The notes under the pieces are model-generated. The model searched no databases, was not told the origin of the DNA, and saw only the letters and a program-made list of their open reading frames with translations. DNA of 15,428 nucleotides, taken from contig CALAUI010000012.1 in NCBI GenBank assembly GCA_937892115.1, positions 1 through 15,428 on the forward strand, read 5' to 3'. The DNA comes from an uncultured Clostridia bacterium (GTDB lineage Bacteria > Bacillota > Clostridia > Oscillospirales > Acutalibacteraceae). Positions 1 through 5,912 of the stretch are shown here, piece after piece. The position numbers were made by a program, and so were the translations under genes. Positions within the stretch are counted from its first letter, which is position 1. Each line of letters starts with the position of its first letter.

Positions 1-743
1 AAGGTGTGACAGTGACCGCTGAAAAAGAGTATCGGTGTCTTTGCCGTGGCGTATTTATTCATAATGCTGTCTGTTTCGGCAGGCAGATAATAATCGTTTG
101 TTAAGCCGTTATGTCCCGAAAGAGGTCTGTGGCTGAGCACGAATACGGGCTTTTGACTTTTTACGGCTTTCGCCAGAGTGTCGTCAAACCATTTCAGCTG
201 TTCCTCCGAATACAAGGGTGGCTGTCCGTCTATGTCAAGATCTTCCGTTCCAAGACAGATGAAATGATAGCCGTTGACTTCTTTTTCATAATAAACACTG
301 TCTGTCTGAATACCGTAATCCTTGAGATGCTTCAGAAACAGAGATACAGCTTTATTGTAGTCGGGGTCGGCGCTTCCGTTCCAGGAATCGTGATTTCCCA
401 TGCAGGCAACGTAGTTTTTCGGCTTTGCGTAAGTGTTTGTAATCAGCTTCGCGTGTCTGTACTCGTTGAAAGAGCCGCTGTTTGTGATATCGCCTATATT
501 CATAAGCACATCCACGTCACTGCTGCATTTGCCGATGCCCAGAGACACACGCCTCATTATGTTGGTCCTGTCTCTGAAATAATTGTTGTCGAAATGAGTG
601 TCGGATACCGCTACGCAGTTCAGCAAAACACCGTCTTCCTCGGGTCCGTAAAGAGGGGCGGGACTAAAAATGGTCGGTAGTATGTTAAAAAACATTCCGA
701 TTGTCAGAAAAGCGGATATTATGTAATCAAATACAGCAGTCAT
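1..743 (-). CDS. Calcineurin-like metallophosphoesterase (C-terminus cut by window edge)
   Basis: Reading leftward from ATG at 743 gives 247 codons still open at base 1, so the C-terminus is missing. The dimetal phosphoesterase motifs appear in order: SDTHFD (48-52), GDIT (84-87), GNHD (116-119), SHRPL (204-208) and GHCH (243-246), which is the metal-binding set of the calcineurin-like superfamily. Residues 4-27 are hydrophobic and probably form a signal peptide or membrane anchor, so the catalytic domain is likely outside the cytoplasm. The start follows a GGAG about 9 bases upstream. It lies 34 bp after the GNAT stop with no terminator between, so it is probably the third gene of the ABC-F operon. 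The substrate cannot be told from sequence. The family call is firm. Confidence 0.9.
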   Translation of the reverse strand, partial: MTAVFDYIISAFLTIGMFFNILPTIFSPAPLYGPEEDGVLLNCVAVSDTHFDNNYFRDRTNIMRRVSLGIGKCSSDVDVLMNIGDITNSGSFNEYRHAKLITNTYAKPKNYVACMGNHDSWNGSADPDYNKAVSLFLKHLKDYGIQTDSVYYEKEVNGYHFICLGTEDLDIDGQPPLYSEEQLKWFDDTLAKAVKSQKPVFVLSHRPLSGHNGLTNDYYLPAETDSIMNKYATAKTPILFFSGHCHT

Positions 744-777
744 AGCTCAATACTCCATACCTTTTGAATTTTCGTGT

Positions 778-1260
778 TTATTCCTTTGCAAGATTTTTGA
801 GGGTTTCTCCCGCAATGCGGTAGGTCGTCCAGTCTGACATTGGCTCTGCACCGAGGGAAAGATAAAAGTCAATGCTCGGCTTGTTCCAATCAAGACACCA
901 CCATTCAAGGCGGCCGCATTTCCTTTCAACGGCTATGGATGCCAGCTTTTTGAGAAGGGCTTTTCCGTAGCCCTTTCCTCTGTATTCCGGCTTTACGTAC
1001 AAATCCTCAAGATAGATTCCGGCTTTACCGAGGAAGGTTGAAAAATTATGAAAGAAAAGTGCAAATCCGACTTCCTTACCGTCTTCAAGGGCAAAGATGA
1101 CCTCTGCCTTCTGTTTGTCAAAAATCCATTTTTCGGTTTCTTTTTCATCTGCGACCACAAGGTCTGCCATTTTTTCATATTCCGCAAGCTCTCTTACGAA
1201 TTGCAGTATGAGGGAAATATCTTTTCTTTCCGCATATCTGAATTCAACGCTTTTATCCAT
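778..1260 (-). CDS. GNAT N-acetyltransferase, diamine acetyltransferase (SSAT)-like
   Basis: This 160-aa protein has a single GNAT fold. The acetyl-CoA binding loop is RGKGYG (94-99), preceded by the beta-4 strand YLEDLYV (83-89) and followed by WWCLDWN (120-126) and FY..LGA (132-138). This pattern resembles the spermidine/spermine and thialysine acetyltransferase group, so acetyl transfer to a small amine is a reasonable guess, but the substrate is inferred. I chose ATG 1260. An in-frame TTG at 1266 sits directly against the Shine-Dalgarno GAGGA, while ATG 1260 is 6 bases away. That GAGGA overlaps the TGA stop of the upstream ABC-F gene, so the two are probably translationally coupled. Confidence 0.9.
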   Translation of the reverse strand: MDKSVEFRYAERKDISLILQFVRELAEYEKMADLVVADEKETEKWIFDKQKAEVIFALEDGKEVGFALFFHNFSTFLGKAGIYLEDLYVKPEYRGKGYGKALLKKLASIAVERKCGRLEWWCLDWNKPSIDFYLSLGAEPMSDWTTYRIAGETLKNLAKE

Positions 1261-1269
1261 ATTCAATCC

Positions 1270-2862
1270 TCAGTTGTTTTTAATAAATTCAAGATATTCG
1301 TCGTAGGTCATCTTACGGTCAAAGTGACTTCCCGTTGTAACGTCAATCACTCTGTCGGCAATGGTCTGAACGAACTGGTGGTCGTGTGAGGTAAAGAGAA
1401 TCGTCTGCTTGAAATTGATGAGTCCGTCATTGAGCGAAGCGATGGATTCAAGGTCAAGGTGATTGGTGGGCTCGTCAAAAATAAGCACATTTGCACCTGA
1501 AAGCATCATTTTGCAGAGCATACAGCGTACCCTTTCGCCGCCGGAAAGCACACACGCCTTTTTGAGTGCTTCGTCTCCCGAAAACATCATTCTGCCCAGC
1601 CAGCTTCTTACATCGCTTTCAAAAATAAGATTTGAATAGTTCCTCAGCCAGTCAATCAGGTTATCCTCAACACCGTCAAAGTAAGCGGAATTGTCCGAGG
1701 GAAAATATGAGGTTGAGGTGGTAACGCCCCATTTGACGGTGCCCTCGTCGGGCTCCATTTCACCTGCAAGGATTTTGAAAAGGGCGGTTTTCGCTACCGC
1801 ATCGGTACCCACAAAGGCAACTTTTTCGCAGGGTAGGATGGTGAAGGAAACGTTGTCAAGTACCTTGCGGTCACCGATTGTCTTTGAAATGCCCGTAACG
1901 GTCACTACGTCGTTGCCCACTTCTCTGTCGGGCTTGAAGCCGACGAAGGGAAAACGCCTTGACGAAACGGGGAGGTCTTCAAGGTCAAGACTTTCAAGCA
2001 GCTTGCGTCTGCTGGTTGCCTGCTTTGATTTGGAACGGTTTGCAGAGAATCTTTCAATGAATTTACGCAGCTCCTCTGCCTTTGCCTCGTTCTTTTTATT
2101 CTGTTCTTTCAGCTGACGCTGACGTATCTGTGTATATTCAAACCAGAAATCGTAGTTGCCGGTGTAGAGAGCCATTTTGCCGTAGTCGATATCAACGGTA
2201 TGGGTGCAGACCGTATTGAGGAAATGACGGTCGTGAGATACGACGATAACCGTGCTTTCAAGCTCAAGCAGGAAATCCTCAAGCCAGCCGATGGCATCAA
2301 TATCAAGGTGGTTGGTGGGCTCGTCCATGAGCAGTATATCCGGCTCGCCGAAAAGTGCCTGGGCAAGCAGTACCTTGACCTTAAGGTCGTTGGGCAGCTC
2401 CGACATAAGCTTTTCGTGCCATTCGTTGGTAACGCCGAGACCGTTCAGCAGTATTTCCGCATTGCTTTCCGCACTCCAGCCGTCAAGCTCCGCAAATTCC
2501 TCCTCCAGTATGCAGGCGCGCATACCGTCCTCTTCGGTCATTTCCTCTTTGGCGTAAAGAGCTTCCTTTTCGTCCATAATGTCGCAAAGGTGCTTGTTGC
2601 CAAGCAATACGGTACGGATTACCGGCTCCGCATCAAATGCGAAATGGTCCTGCCTCAGAACGGAAATTCTTTCACCGGGTGTAACGTCAACGTGACCGTG
2701 GGTGGGCTCAAGTTCACCTGAGAGTATTTTGAGAAAAGTGGATTTACCTGCACCGTTGGCACCGATAATGCCGTAGCAGTTGCCTCTTGAAAAGGTAATA
2801 TCGGCGTGCTTGAAAAGGGCTCTGCCGGAGTAGCTGAGCTCAAGGTCTGTAACGGAAATCAT
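1270..2862 (-). CDS. ABC-F family ATPase, YbiT-type
   Basis: This 530-aa soluble protein has two ABC domains and no membrane segments, and its length and layout match E. coli YbiT. Domain 1 has Walker A GANGAGKS (34-41), Walker B LLMDEP (177-182) and switch SHD (209-211). Its signature is degenerate (MSELPNDLK), as in YbiT. A charged linker lies at about 240-300, where ABC-F proteins carry the P-site tRNA-interacting arm. Domain 2 has LSGGER (439-444), Walker B IFDEP (461-465) and SHD (492-494). However, its P-loop reads GTDAVAKT (352-359) and the Q-loop Q is replaced (YFPSD, 386-390). ABC-F proteins act on ribosomes; some give antibiotic resistance and others are translation factors, and which applies here is unknown. 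ATG 2862 has AGGAG 8 bases upstream; upstream in-frame codons precede the promoter start site. Confidence 0.95.
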   Translation of the reverse strand: MISVTDLELSYSGRALFKHADITFSRGNCYGIIGANGAGKSTFLKILSGELEPTHGHVDVTPGERISVLRQDHFAFDAEPVIRTVLLGNKHLCDIMDEKEALYAKEEMTEEDGMRACILEEEFAELDGWSAESNAEILLNGLGVTNEWHEKLMSELPNDLKVKVLLAQALFGEPDILLMDEPTNHLDIDAIGWLEDFLLELESTVIVVSHDRHFLNTVCTHTVDIDYGKMALYTGNYDFWFEYTQIRQRQLKEQNKKNEAKAEELRKFIERFSANRSKSKQATSRRKLLESLDLEDLPVSSRRFPFVGFKPDREVGNDVVTVTGISKTIGDRKVLDNVSFTILPCEKVAFVGTDAVAKTALFKILAGEMEPDEGTVKWGVTTSTSYFPSDNSAYFDGVEDNLIDWLRNYSNLIFESDVRSWLGRMMFSGDEALKKACVLSGGERVRCMLCKMMLSGANVLIFDEPTNHLDLESIASLNDGLINFKQTILFTSHDHQFVQTIADRVIDVTTGSHFDRKMTYDEYLEFIKNN

Positions 2863-2896
2863 ATCAAAAACTCCTGTAATAGAATTATATGACGGT

Positions 2897-2925
2897 ATTA
2901 TAAACCATCGGGGATTTATTATCAA
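2897..2925 (-). promoter_or_regulatory. Sigma-A promoter of the ABC-F/GNAT/phosphoesterase operon
   Basis: On the minus strand, TTGATA (2925-2920) and a perfect TATAAT (2902-2897) are separated by 17 bp. The start site should fall near 2890, leaving a leader of about 28 nt before ATG 2862. This excludes the longer open frame that reaches 2925. Confidence 0.8.
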
Positions 2926-2999
2926 CGGGAAAACCGCATTATTGTAAAAATTATATAACTATGTGTTCTTTCGTACTTATATTTTTTTATCGGAAATAC

Positions 3000-3028
3000 T
3001 TGAAATAAAAGAAGTAATTGTATATAAT
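3000..3028 (+). promoter_or_regulatory. Sigma-A promoter of the cysteine-synthase-family gene
   Basis: TTGAAA (3000-3005) and TATAAT (3023-3028) are separated by 17 bp. The start site should be near 3035, about 40 nt before the chosen ATG 3075. It is divergent from the ABC-F promoter, with about 75 bp of AT-rich sequence between the two -35 boxes and no clear operator. Confidence 0.8.
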
Positions 3029-3074
3029 CTTAACCGTTGATTTTATGAAAGGGCACAATGGTGCTGAAAGAGAA

Positions 3075-4001
3075 ATGATTCTTAATAATTTACTTGAGGC
3101 AATGGGCAATACTCCCATTATCCGTCTCAATCGCCTTGCAGACCCCGAGGGTGCGGAAATCCTCGTTAAATTTGAGGGACTGAACGTAGGCGGCTCAATC
3201 AAAACAAGAACTGCATATAATATGATACTTGATGCCGAGAAAAAGGGGCTTCTTACCCCGGATTCCGTCATCGTTGAGCCCACCAGCGGCAACCAGGGTA
3301 TCGGACTTGCACTTGTCGGTGCTATCAGAGGATATAAAACGATTATCATTATGCCCGACTCCGTCAGTGAGGAACGCAGGAAACTGGTCAATCATTACGG
3401 CGCCGAGGTTATGCTGATTCACGATGCGGGCAATATCGGTCTCTGCATTGAGGAATGCCTTGAAACGGCTCTCAGAATGCGTGACGAAAATCCCAAGGTA
3501 TTTGTTCCCCAGCAGTTTGAAAATCCCGCAAATCCCGCCGTTCAGCGTTCACAGACCGCAAGGGAAATCCTTGAGCAGGTTGACAAACCTATCCACGGCT
3601 TCTGCTCGGGTATAGGTACCGGCGGTACGATTACGGGTATAGGCGAAGTGCTTAAGGAAGCAAATCCCGATATGGTCATCTGGGCGGTTGAGCCCGAGAA
3701 TGCGGCTATCCTTTCCGGCGGCTCAATCGGCACTCATAATCAGATGGGTATCGGCGACGGCGTTATTCCCGAGATACTCAACACCTCAATCTATGACGAC
3801 GTGTGCATAATCACCGACGAGGAAGCAATCAGCACCTCAAAGAAGCTTGCCTCCCTTGAAGGAATCATGTGCGGTATTTCAAGCGGAACAAATGTGGCTG
3901 CCGCAATCAAGCTTGCAAAGAAGCTGGGCAAGGGCAAAACCGTTGTTACGGTCCTTCCCGATACGGCAGAGAGATATTTCTCGACTCCTCTTTTTGAATA
4001 A
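3075..4001 (+). CDS. cysK: Cysteine synthase family PLP enzyme (CysK-like)
   Basis: This 308-aa protein is the usual length for O-acetylserine sulfhydrylase, which makes cysteine from O-acetylserine and sulfide. It begins with the family hallmark GNTP (11-14). The PLP lysine is K43 in GGSIKTRTA, the substrate loop is PTSGNQG (69-75), the phosphate-binding loop is GTGGT (181-185) and GISSGTN lies at 267-273. Two positions differ from textbook CysK: the loop has Q74 where T is usual, and KTR replaces KDR after the PLP lysine. I recall similar variants in other Clostridia, so this may be a clade form, possibly with altered substrate use. ATG 3075 has only a weak GAAAGAG ribosome site. ATG 3045 is in frame but gives an odd N-terminus, and the frame opening at 3018 precedes the transcription start. 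It appears monocistronic. Confidence 0.88.
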   Translation: MILNNLLEAMGNTPIIRLNRLADPEGAEILVKFEGLNVGGSIKTRTAYNMILDAEKKGLLTPDSVIVEPTSGNQGIGLALVGAIRGYKTIIIMPDSVSEERRKLVNHYGAEVMLIHDAGNIGLCIEECLETALRMRDENPKVFVPQQFENPANPAVQRSQTAREILEQVDKPIHGFCSGIGTGGTITGIGEVLKEANPDMVIWAVEPENAAILSGGSIGTHNQMGIGDGVIPEILNTSIYDDVCIITDEEAISTSKKLASLEGIMCGISSGTNVAAAIKLAKKLGKGKTVVTVLPDTAERYFSTPLFE

Positions 4002-4007
4002 AAAATA

Positions 4008-4040
4008 ACGGGCTTTCCAAAGCGGAAAGCCCGTTTCTTC
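4008..4040. terminator. Bidirectional terminator between convergent genes
   Basis: An 11-bp perfect stem, ACGGGCTTTCC (4008-4018) with GGAAAGCCCGT (4024-4034), encloses a 5-nt loop. It is followed by TTCTTC on the plus strand. On the minus strand the run complementary to AAAAATA at 4001-4007 supplies the T-rich tail. It serves both the cysK-like gene and the leftward hydrolase gene. Confidence 0.85.
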
Positions 4041-4043
4041 ATA

Positions 4044-5198
4044 TTAAAGATATTCCCATTCGGTAACGGGATAGGCGGAATCCCTGATATATTCTCTGTC
4101 AAGCACTCTGAGCGGCTCGTATAAGCTGAAGGTGTAAATTCTGTTCAGCTCGGCATTTGCGGCAATCTTGATTGAACGCTCGTTTGTGTTGTAAACGATG
4201 CTCCAGAGTGAGATGATTTTCCAGGGGTATTTGGGATGGTCGTATTTGAGGCGTACGTGACCGAGAAGGTCCATGGCTTCTATTTCGGACATAACGCCCT
4301 TCTTTTCCGTCATTGCCTTAATGACCGCATCGGTTCTGTCGTGACCGTGCTGAAGTGCTTTCCAGTCGCCTATATCCTTTGTGACGGAATAGTTGCATAC
4401 ATATTGGAAATCAAGGCCGTCATCCTCAAAGATTGAACCCTTTGCAGGATATTTTTCGCTGTTTCTCTCGTATACCTTAAGCTCGTTGTTGATATATTCA
4501 ACCACTACGGAACGTCCCGAACTGTCACAGAGCTGATAATGGTAGTTGGTAAACAGAGAGTCAATCATATTGTAGCTGCGGATAAGCTCAATCGCCTCGT
4601 CCACGTTGGCGCACGTGTCAAGCACGGCTCTTATCATCAGAGTGGTGGTGATATCCTTTTTGGATTTATCCGTCTGCTTTGTGGCGGCGGCTCTTATCTG
4701 AAGCACCGCAATGGCAAGGCCCTGATCATTCATACCGTCAACACAGCAGTAGGGAGCAAGGAGTGCCTGAGGGTCGCCCTTTTTGCATATTGCGTGCTTC
4801 TTGCCGTAAAGGATGAAGTTGTTGTCAACCATACTGATGCTTGAATATCTGCCCTCGGGATGAGTCCAGAGGATAAAGCAGGGAGCTTCCTTGAAGTCAA
4901 AGTTTCTGGCAAGCAGGTGGTCGCCGCTTTCGTTATGGGCTTCAAACGTGGTGCAGCCGCTTCCCTTTTCGTTTCCGATTACAAAATCCTTGCAGAATTT
5001 CTTTGTTGCATAGGCAATGAGTTCACCTATGGATGAGCAGCCCTTGTCAAGAATTTCGTCAAGATAAAAATCGTTTCTGTAATCCATCAGATAGATATTC
5101 TGATCAAGACGGGTCACGGTGCTTTTTGTTTTATTGTGACTTGCTTTGGCGGAATTTATGCTTTTACCGAGTCCGGAAACAATACTTTTTACGTCCAT
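4044..5198 (-). CDS. Linear amide C-N hydrolase, choloylglycine hydrolase/acid ceramidase-type Ntn hydrolase
   Basis: This 384-aa protein carries the Ntn-hydrolase core GCTTF with Cys82, then R98 and D101 in RNFD. The Cys+16 Arg and +19 Asp spacing equals C2/R18/D21 of bile salt hydrolases. TNYHY (217-221) and R288 are candidates for the later active-site Asn and Arg. Unlike bile salt hydrolase, an 81-residue segment precedes the Cys. Activity would therefore need autocleavage before Cys82, as in acid ceramidase-like and C45 enzymes. There is no signal peptide, so it is probably cytoplasmic. The substrate (N-acyl amino acid, bile salt, ceramide or penicillin-like amide) is unknown. ATG 5198 has AGGTGA 4 bases upstream; ATG 5219 lies at the predicted transcription start and has no ribosome site. 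It appears monocistronic. Confidence 0.85.
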   Translation of the reverse strand: MDVKSIVSGLGKSINSAKASHNKTKSTVTRLDQNIYLMDYRNDFYLDEILDKGCSSIGELIAYATKKFCKDFVIGNEKGSGCTTFEAHNESGDHLLARNFDFKEAPCFILWTHPEGRYSSISMVDNNFILYGKKHAICKKGDPQALLAPYCCVDGMNDQGLAIAVLQIRAAATKQTDKSKKDITTTLMIRAVLDTCANVDEAIELIRSYNMIDSLFTNYHYQLCDSSGRSVVVEYINNELKVYERNSEKYPAKGSIFEDDGLDFQYVCNYSVTKDIGDWKALQHGHDRTDAVIKAMTEKKGVMSEIEAMDLLGHVRLKYDHPKYPWKIISLWSIVYNTNERSIKIAANAELNRIYTFSLYEPLRVLDREYIRDSAYPVTEWEYL

Positions 5199-5226
5199 AA
5201 CGTCACCTGTTTTTCTCATTTTTTCT

Positions 5227-5255
5227 ATTATAACAAAGTAATCTGCCGATTACAA
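5227..5255 (-). promoter_or_regulatory. Promoter of the Ntn-hydrolase gene
   Basis: On the minus strand, TTGTAA (5255-5250) and TATAAT (5232-5227) have 17 bp between them, and a TGTTATAAT context resembles an extended -10. The start site near 5220 leaves a leader of about 20 nt before ATG 5198. Confidence 0.75.
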
Positions 5256-5323
5256 CAGCAAATGCAATAAAAATATATACTTCGGTTCAATAATATACGC
5301 CTGTGCAAATTTAATAAATATAA

Positions 5324-5334
5324 CACAAAATGTG
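5324..5334. promoter_or_regulatory. Upstream copy of CACAAAATGTG palindrome (putative operator)
   Basis: CACA-AAA-TGTG is a perfect dyad. It lies just upstream of the -35 box at 5344 and is repeated exactly at 5355-5365, 31 bp or about three helical turns further on. The placement suggests a dimeric regulator binding both sites on one DNA face. The regulator is unknown. Confidence 0.55.
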
Positions 5335-5343
5335 AAAAACTAC

Positions 5344-5372
5344 TTGACAACCTGCACAAAATGTGGTACTTT
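5344..5372 (+). promoter_or_regulatory. Strong promoter of the non-coding transcript
   Basis: A perfect TTGACA (5344-5349), a 17-bp spacer and TACTTT (5367-5372) place the start near 5379. No protein gene begins for over 500 bp downstream, so this drives a non-coding RNA or a very long leader. Confidence 0.75.
5355..5365. promoter_or_regulatory. Spacer copy of CACAAAATGTG palindrome (putative operator)
   Basis: This second exact copy of the dyad sits between the -35 and -10 boxes. A protein bound here would block RNA polymerase, so repression is the likely mode. It pairs with the copy at 5324-5334. Confidence 0.6.
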
Positions 5373-5551
5373 GTAAGTGAAATAAAGATGAGCCGGAGCT
5401 CATCGAGAAAGGCGGCGTTTCCGATGGAAGGTTTTATCGGAGAATCCGCAGAGGCAGTTTCGTAACGAGGTCTTAAAACGGCACGGTCCGCAGGGACAAA
5501 GAGAACGCCTCTCCGGATTCGGAAACTGAAAGTGTAAACAACCTTCAAAAA

Positions 5552-5780
5552 GAAAGAAATGTGATTTCATATGTTTTGTTCAGAGTAAACCCGAAAAATT
5601 TATATGAAAGTTCAGTGATATCATATGTTCCGTGTAACATAACCCATGACAAGAATTCTTATGAAAGTCTGTGATATCCGATGTACGTTTCAGGTTAAAC
5701 CTTAACAAAATTTATAAGAAAGACAGTGATTCCCATGTACGCATAAATCCCCGTGATTTATACGGATATAAAAATTTATA
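5552..5780 (+). repeat. Four degenerate tandem repeats of about 55 bp
   Basis: The units begin with GAAAG at 5552, 5606, 5663 and 5718. Each has GTGAT 8-9 bases later (5561, 5615, 5671, 5726; steps of 54, 56 and 55), then a T/C-rich triplet, ATGT, and an AT-rich tail resembling AAAATTTATAT. Between ATGT and the tail each unit has a short inverted repeat of different sequence: weak GTTT/AAAC in unit 1, ATGTT/AACAT in unit 2, GTTT/AAAC in unit 3 and ATAAAT/ATTTAT in unit 4. Conserved flanks around changing stems suggest a repeated RNA element rather than DNA binding sites, but this is inference. Confidence 0.65.
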
Positions 5781-5786
5781 TATATG

Positions 5787-5820
5787 AGCTCCGAGTTTAA
5801 TCTCGGAGCTTTCGACATTT
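5787..5820 (+). terminator. Terminator-like hairpin ending the non-coding unit
   Basis: A 9-bp stem, AGCTCCGAG (5787-5795) with CTCGGAGCT (5802-5810), closes a 6-nt loop and is followed by TTCGACATTTT. The T-tract is broken, so termination may be partial. Bases 5784-5793 are also exactly complementary to 5394-5403 at the RNA's 5' end. Confidence 0.7.
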
Positions 5821-5838
5821 TCAGAGGATATTATTGTA

Positions 5839-5867
5839 TTGATAAATTAAGTGTAATGTGATATATT
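5839..5867 (+). promoter_or_regulatory. Promoter of the nucleotidyltransferase gene
   Basis: TTGATA (5839-5844) and TATATT (5862-5867) are spaced by 17 bp, which puts the start near 5874 and leaves a leader of about 39 nt. This lets the gene at 5913 be expressed independently of the RNA upstream. Confidence 0.75.
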
Positions 5868-5912
5868 GAATCCAACAGATGGTTTGTATATTTACTGACA
5901 GAGGTTTTGTAT

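Larger units (their letters stand above)
5379..5820 (+). ncRNA. Putative structured non-coding RNA of about 430 nt, family not recognised
   Basis: The unit runs from the predicted start near 5379 to the hairpin at 5787-5810, and no convincing open reading frame lies inside it. The 5' end folds as GATGAGC/GCTCATC (5387-5393 with 5398-5404). A long interrupted helix follows: GTTTCCGA/TCGGAAAC (5417-5424 with 5519-5526), AATCCG/CGGATT (5443-5448 with 5514-5519) and AGAGGC/GCCTCT (5450-5455 with 5507-5512). Small hairpins sit inside it at 5460-5468 and 5486-5497. The 3' half (5552-5780) is four degenerate repeats. I checked by eye for RNase P, tmRNA, SRP, T-box and common riboswitch signatures and found none. 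It may act as an independent RNA or as a leader for the nucleotidyltransferase at 5913, which also has its own promoter. The folding was done by hand. Confidence 0.6.

Noticed and set aside
111..680. 189-codon open frame on the plus strand
   Set aside because: It lies antisense to the phosphoesterase, which has all its metal motifs, and its protein shows no domain pattern.
5228..5548. 106-codon open frame on the minus strand across the RNA locus
   Set aside because: It runs through the promoter, operators and 5' RNA fold, has no ribosome site, and its protein is low in recognisable structure. It is probably chance.
5662..5706. Tiny plus-strand open frame starting ATGAAAGTC inside the third repeat
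   Set aside because: There is no Shine-Dalgarno, the equivalent frame in the second repeat stops after four codons, and the frame is not kept in the other units.
5552..5780. Repeats considered as a CRISPR array
   Set aside because: The units are degenerate throughout, with no fixed repeat-spacer division and no cas genes nearby.
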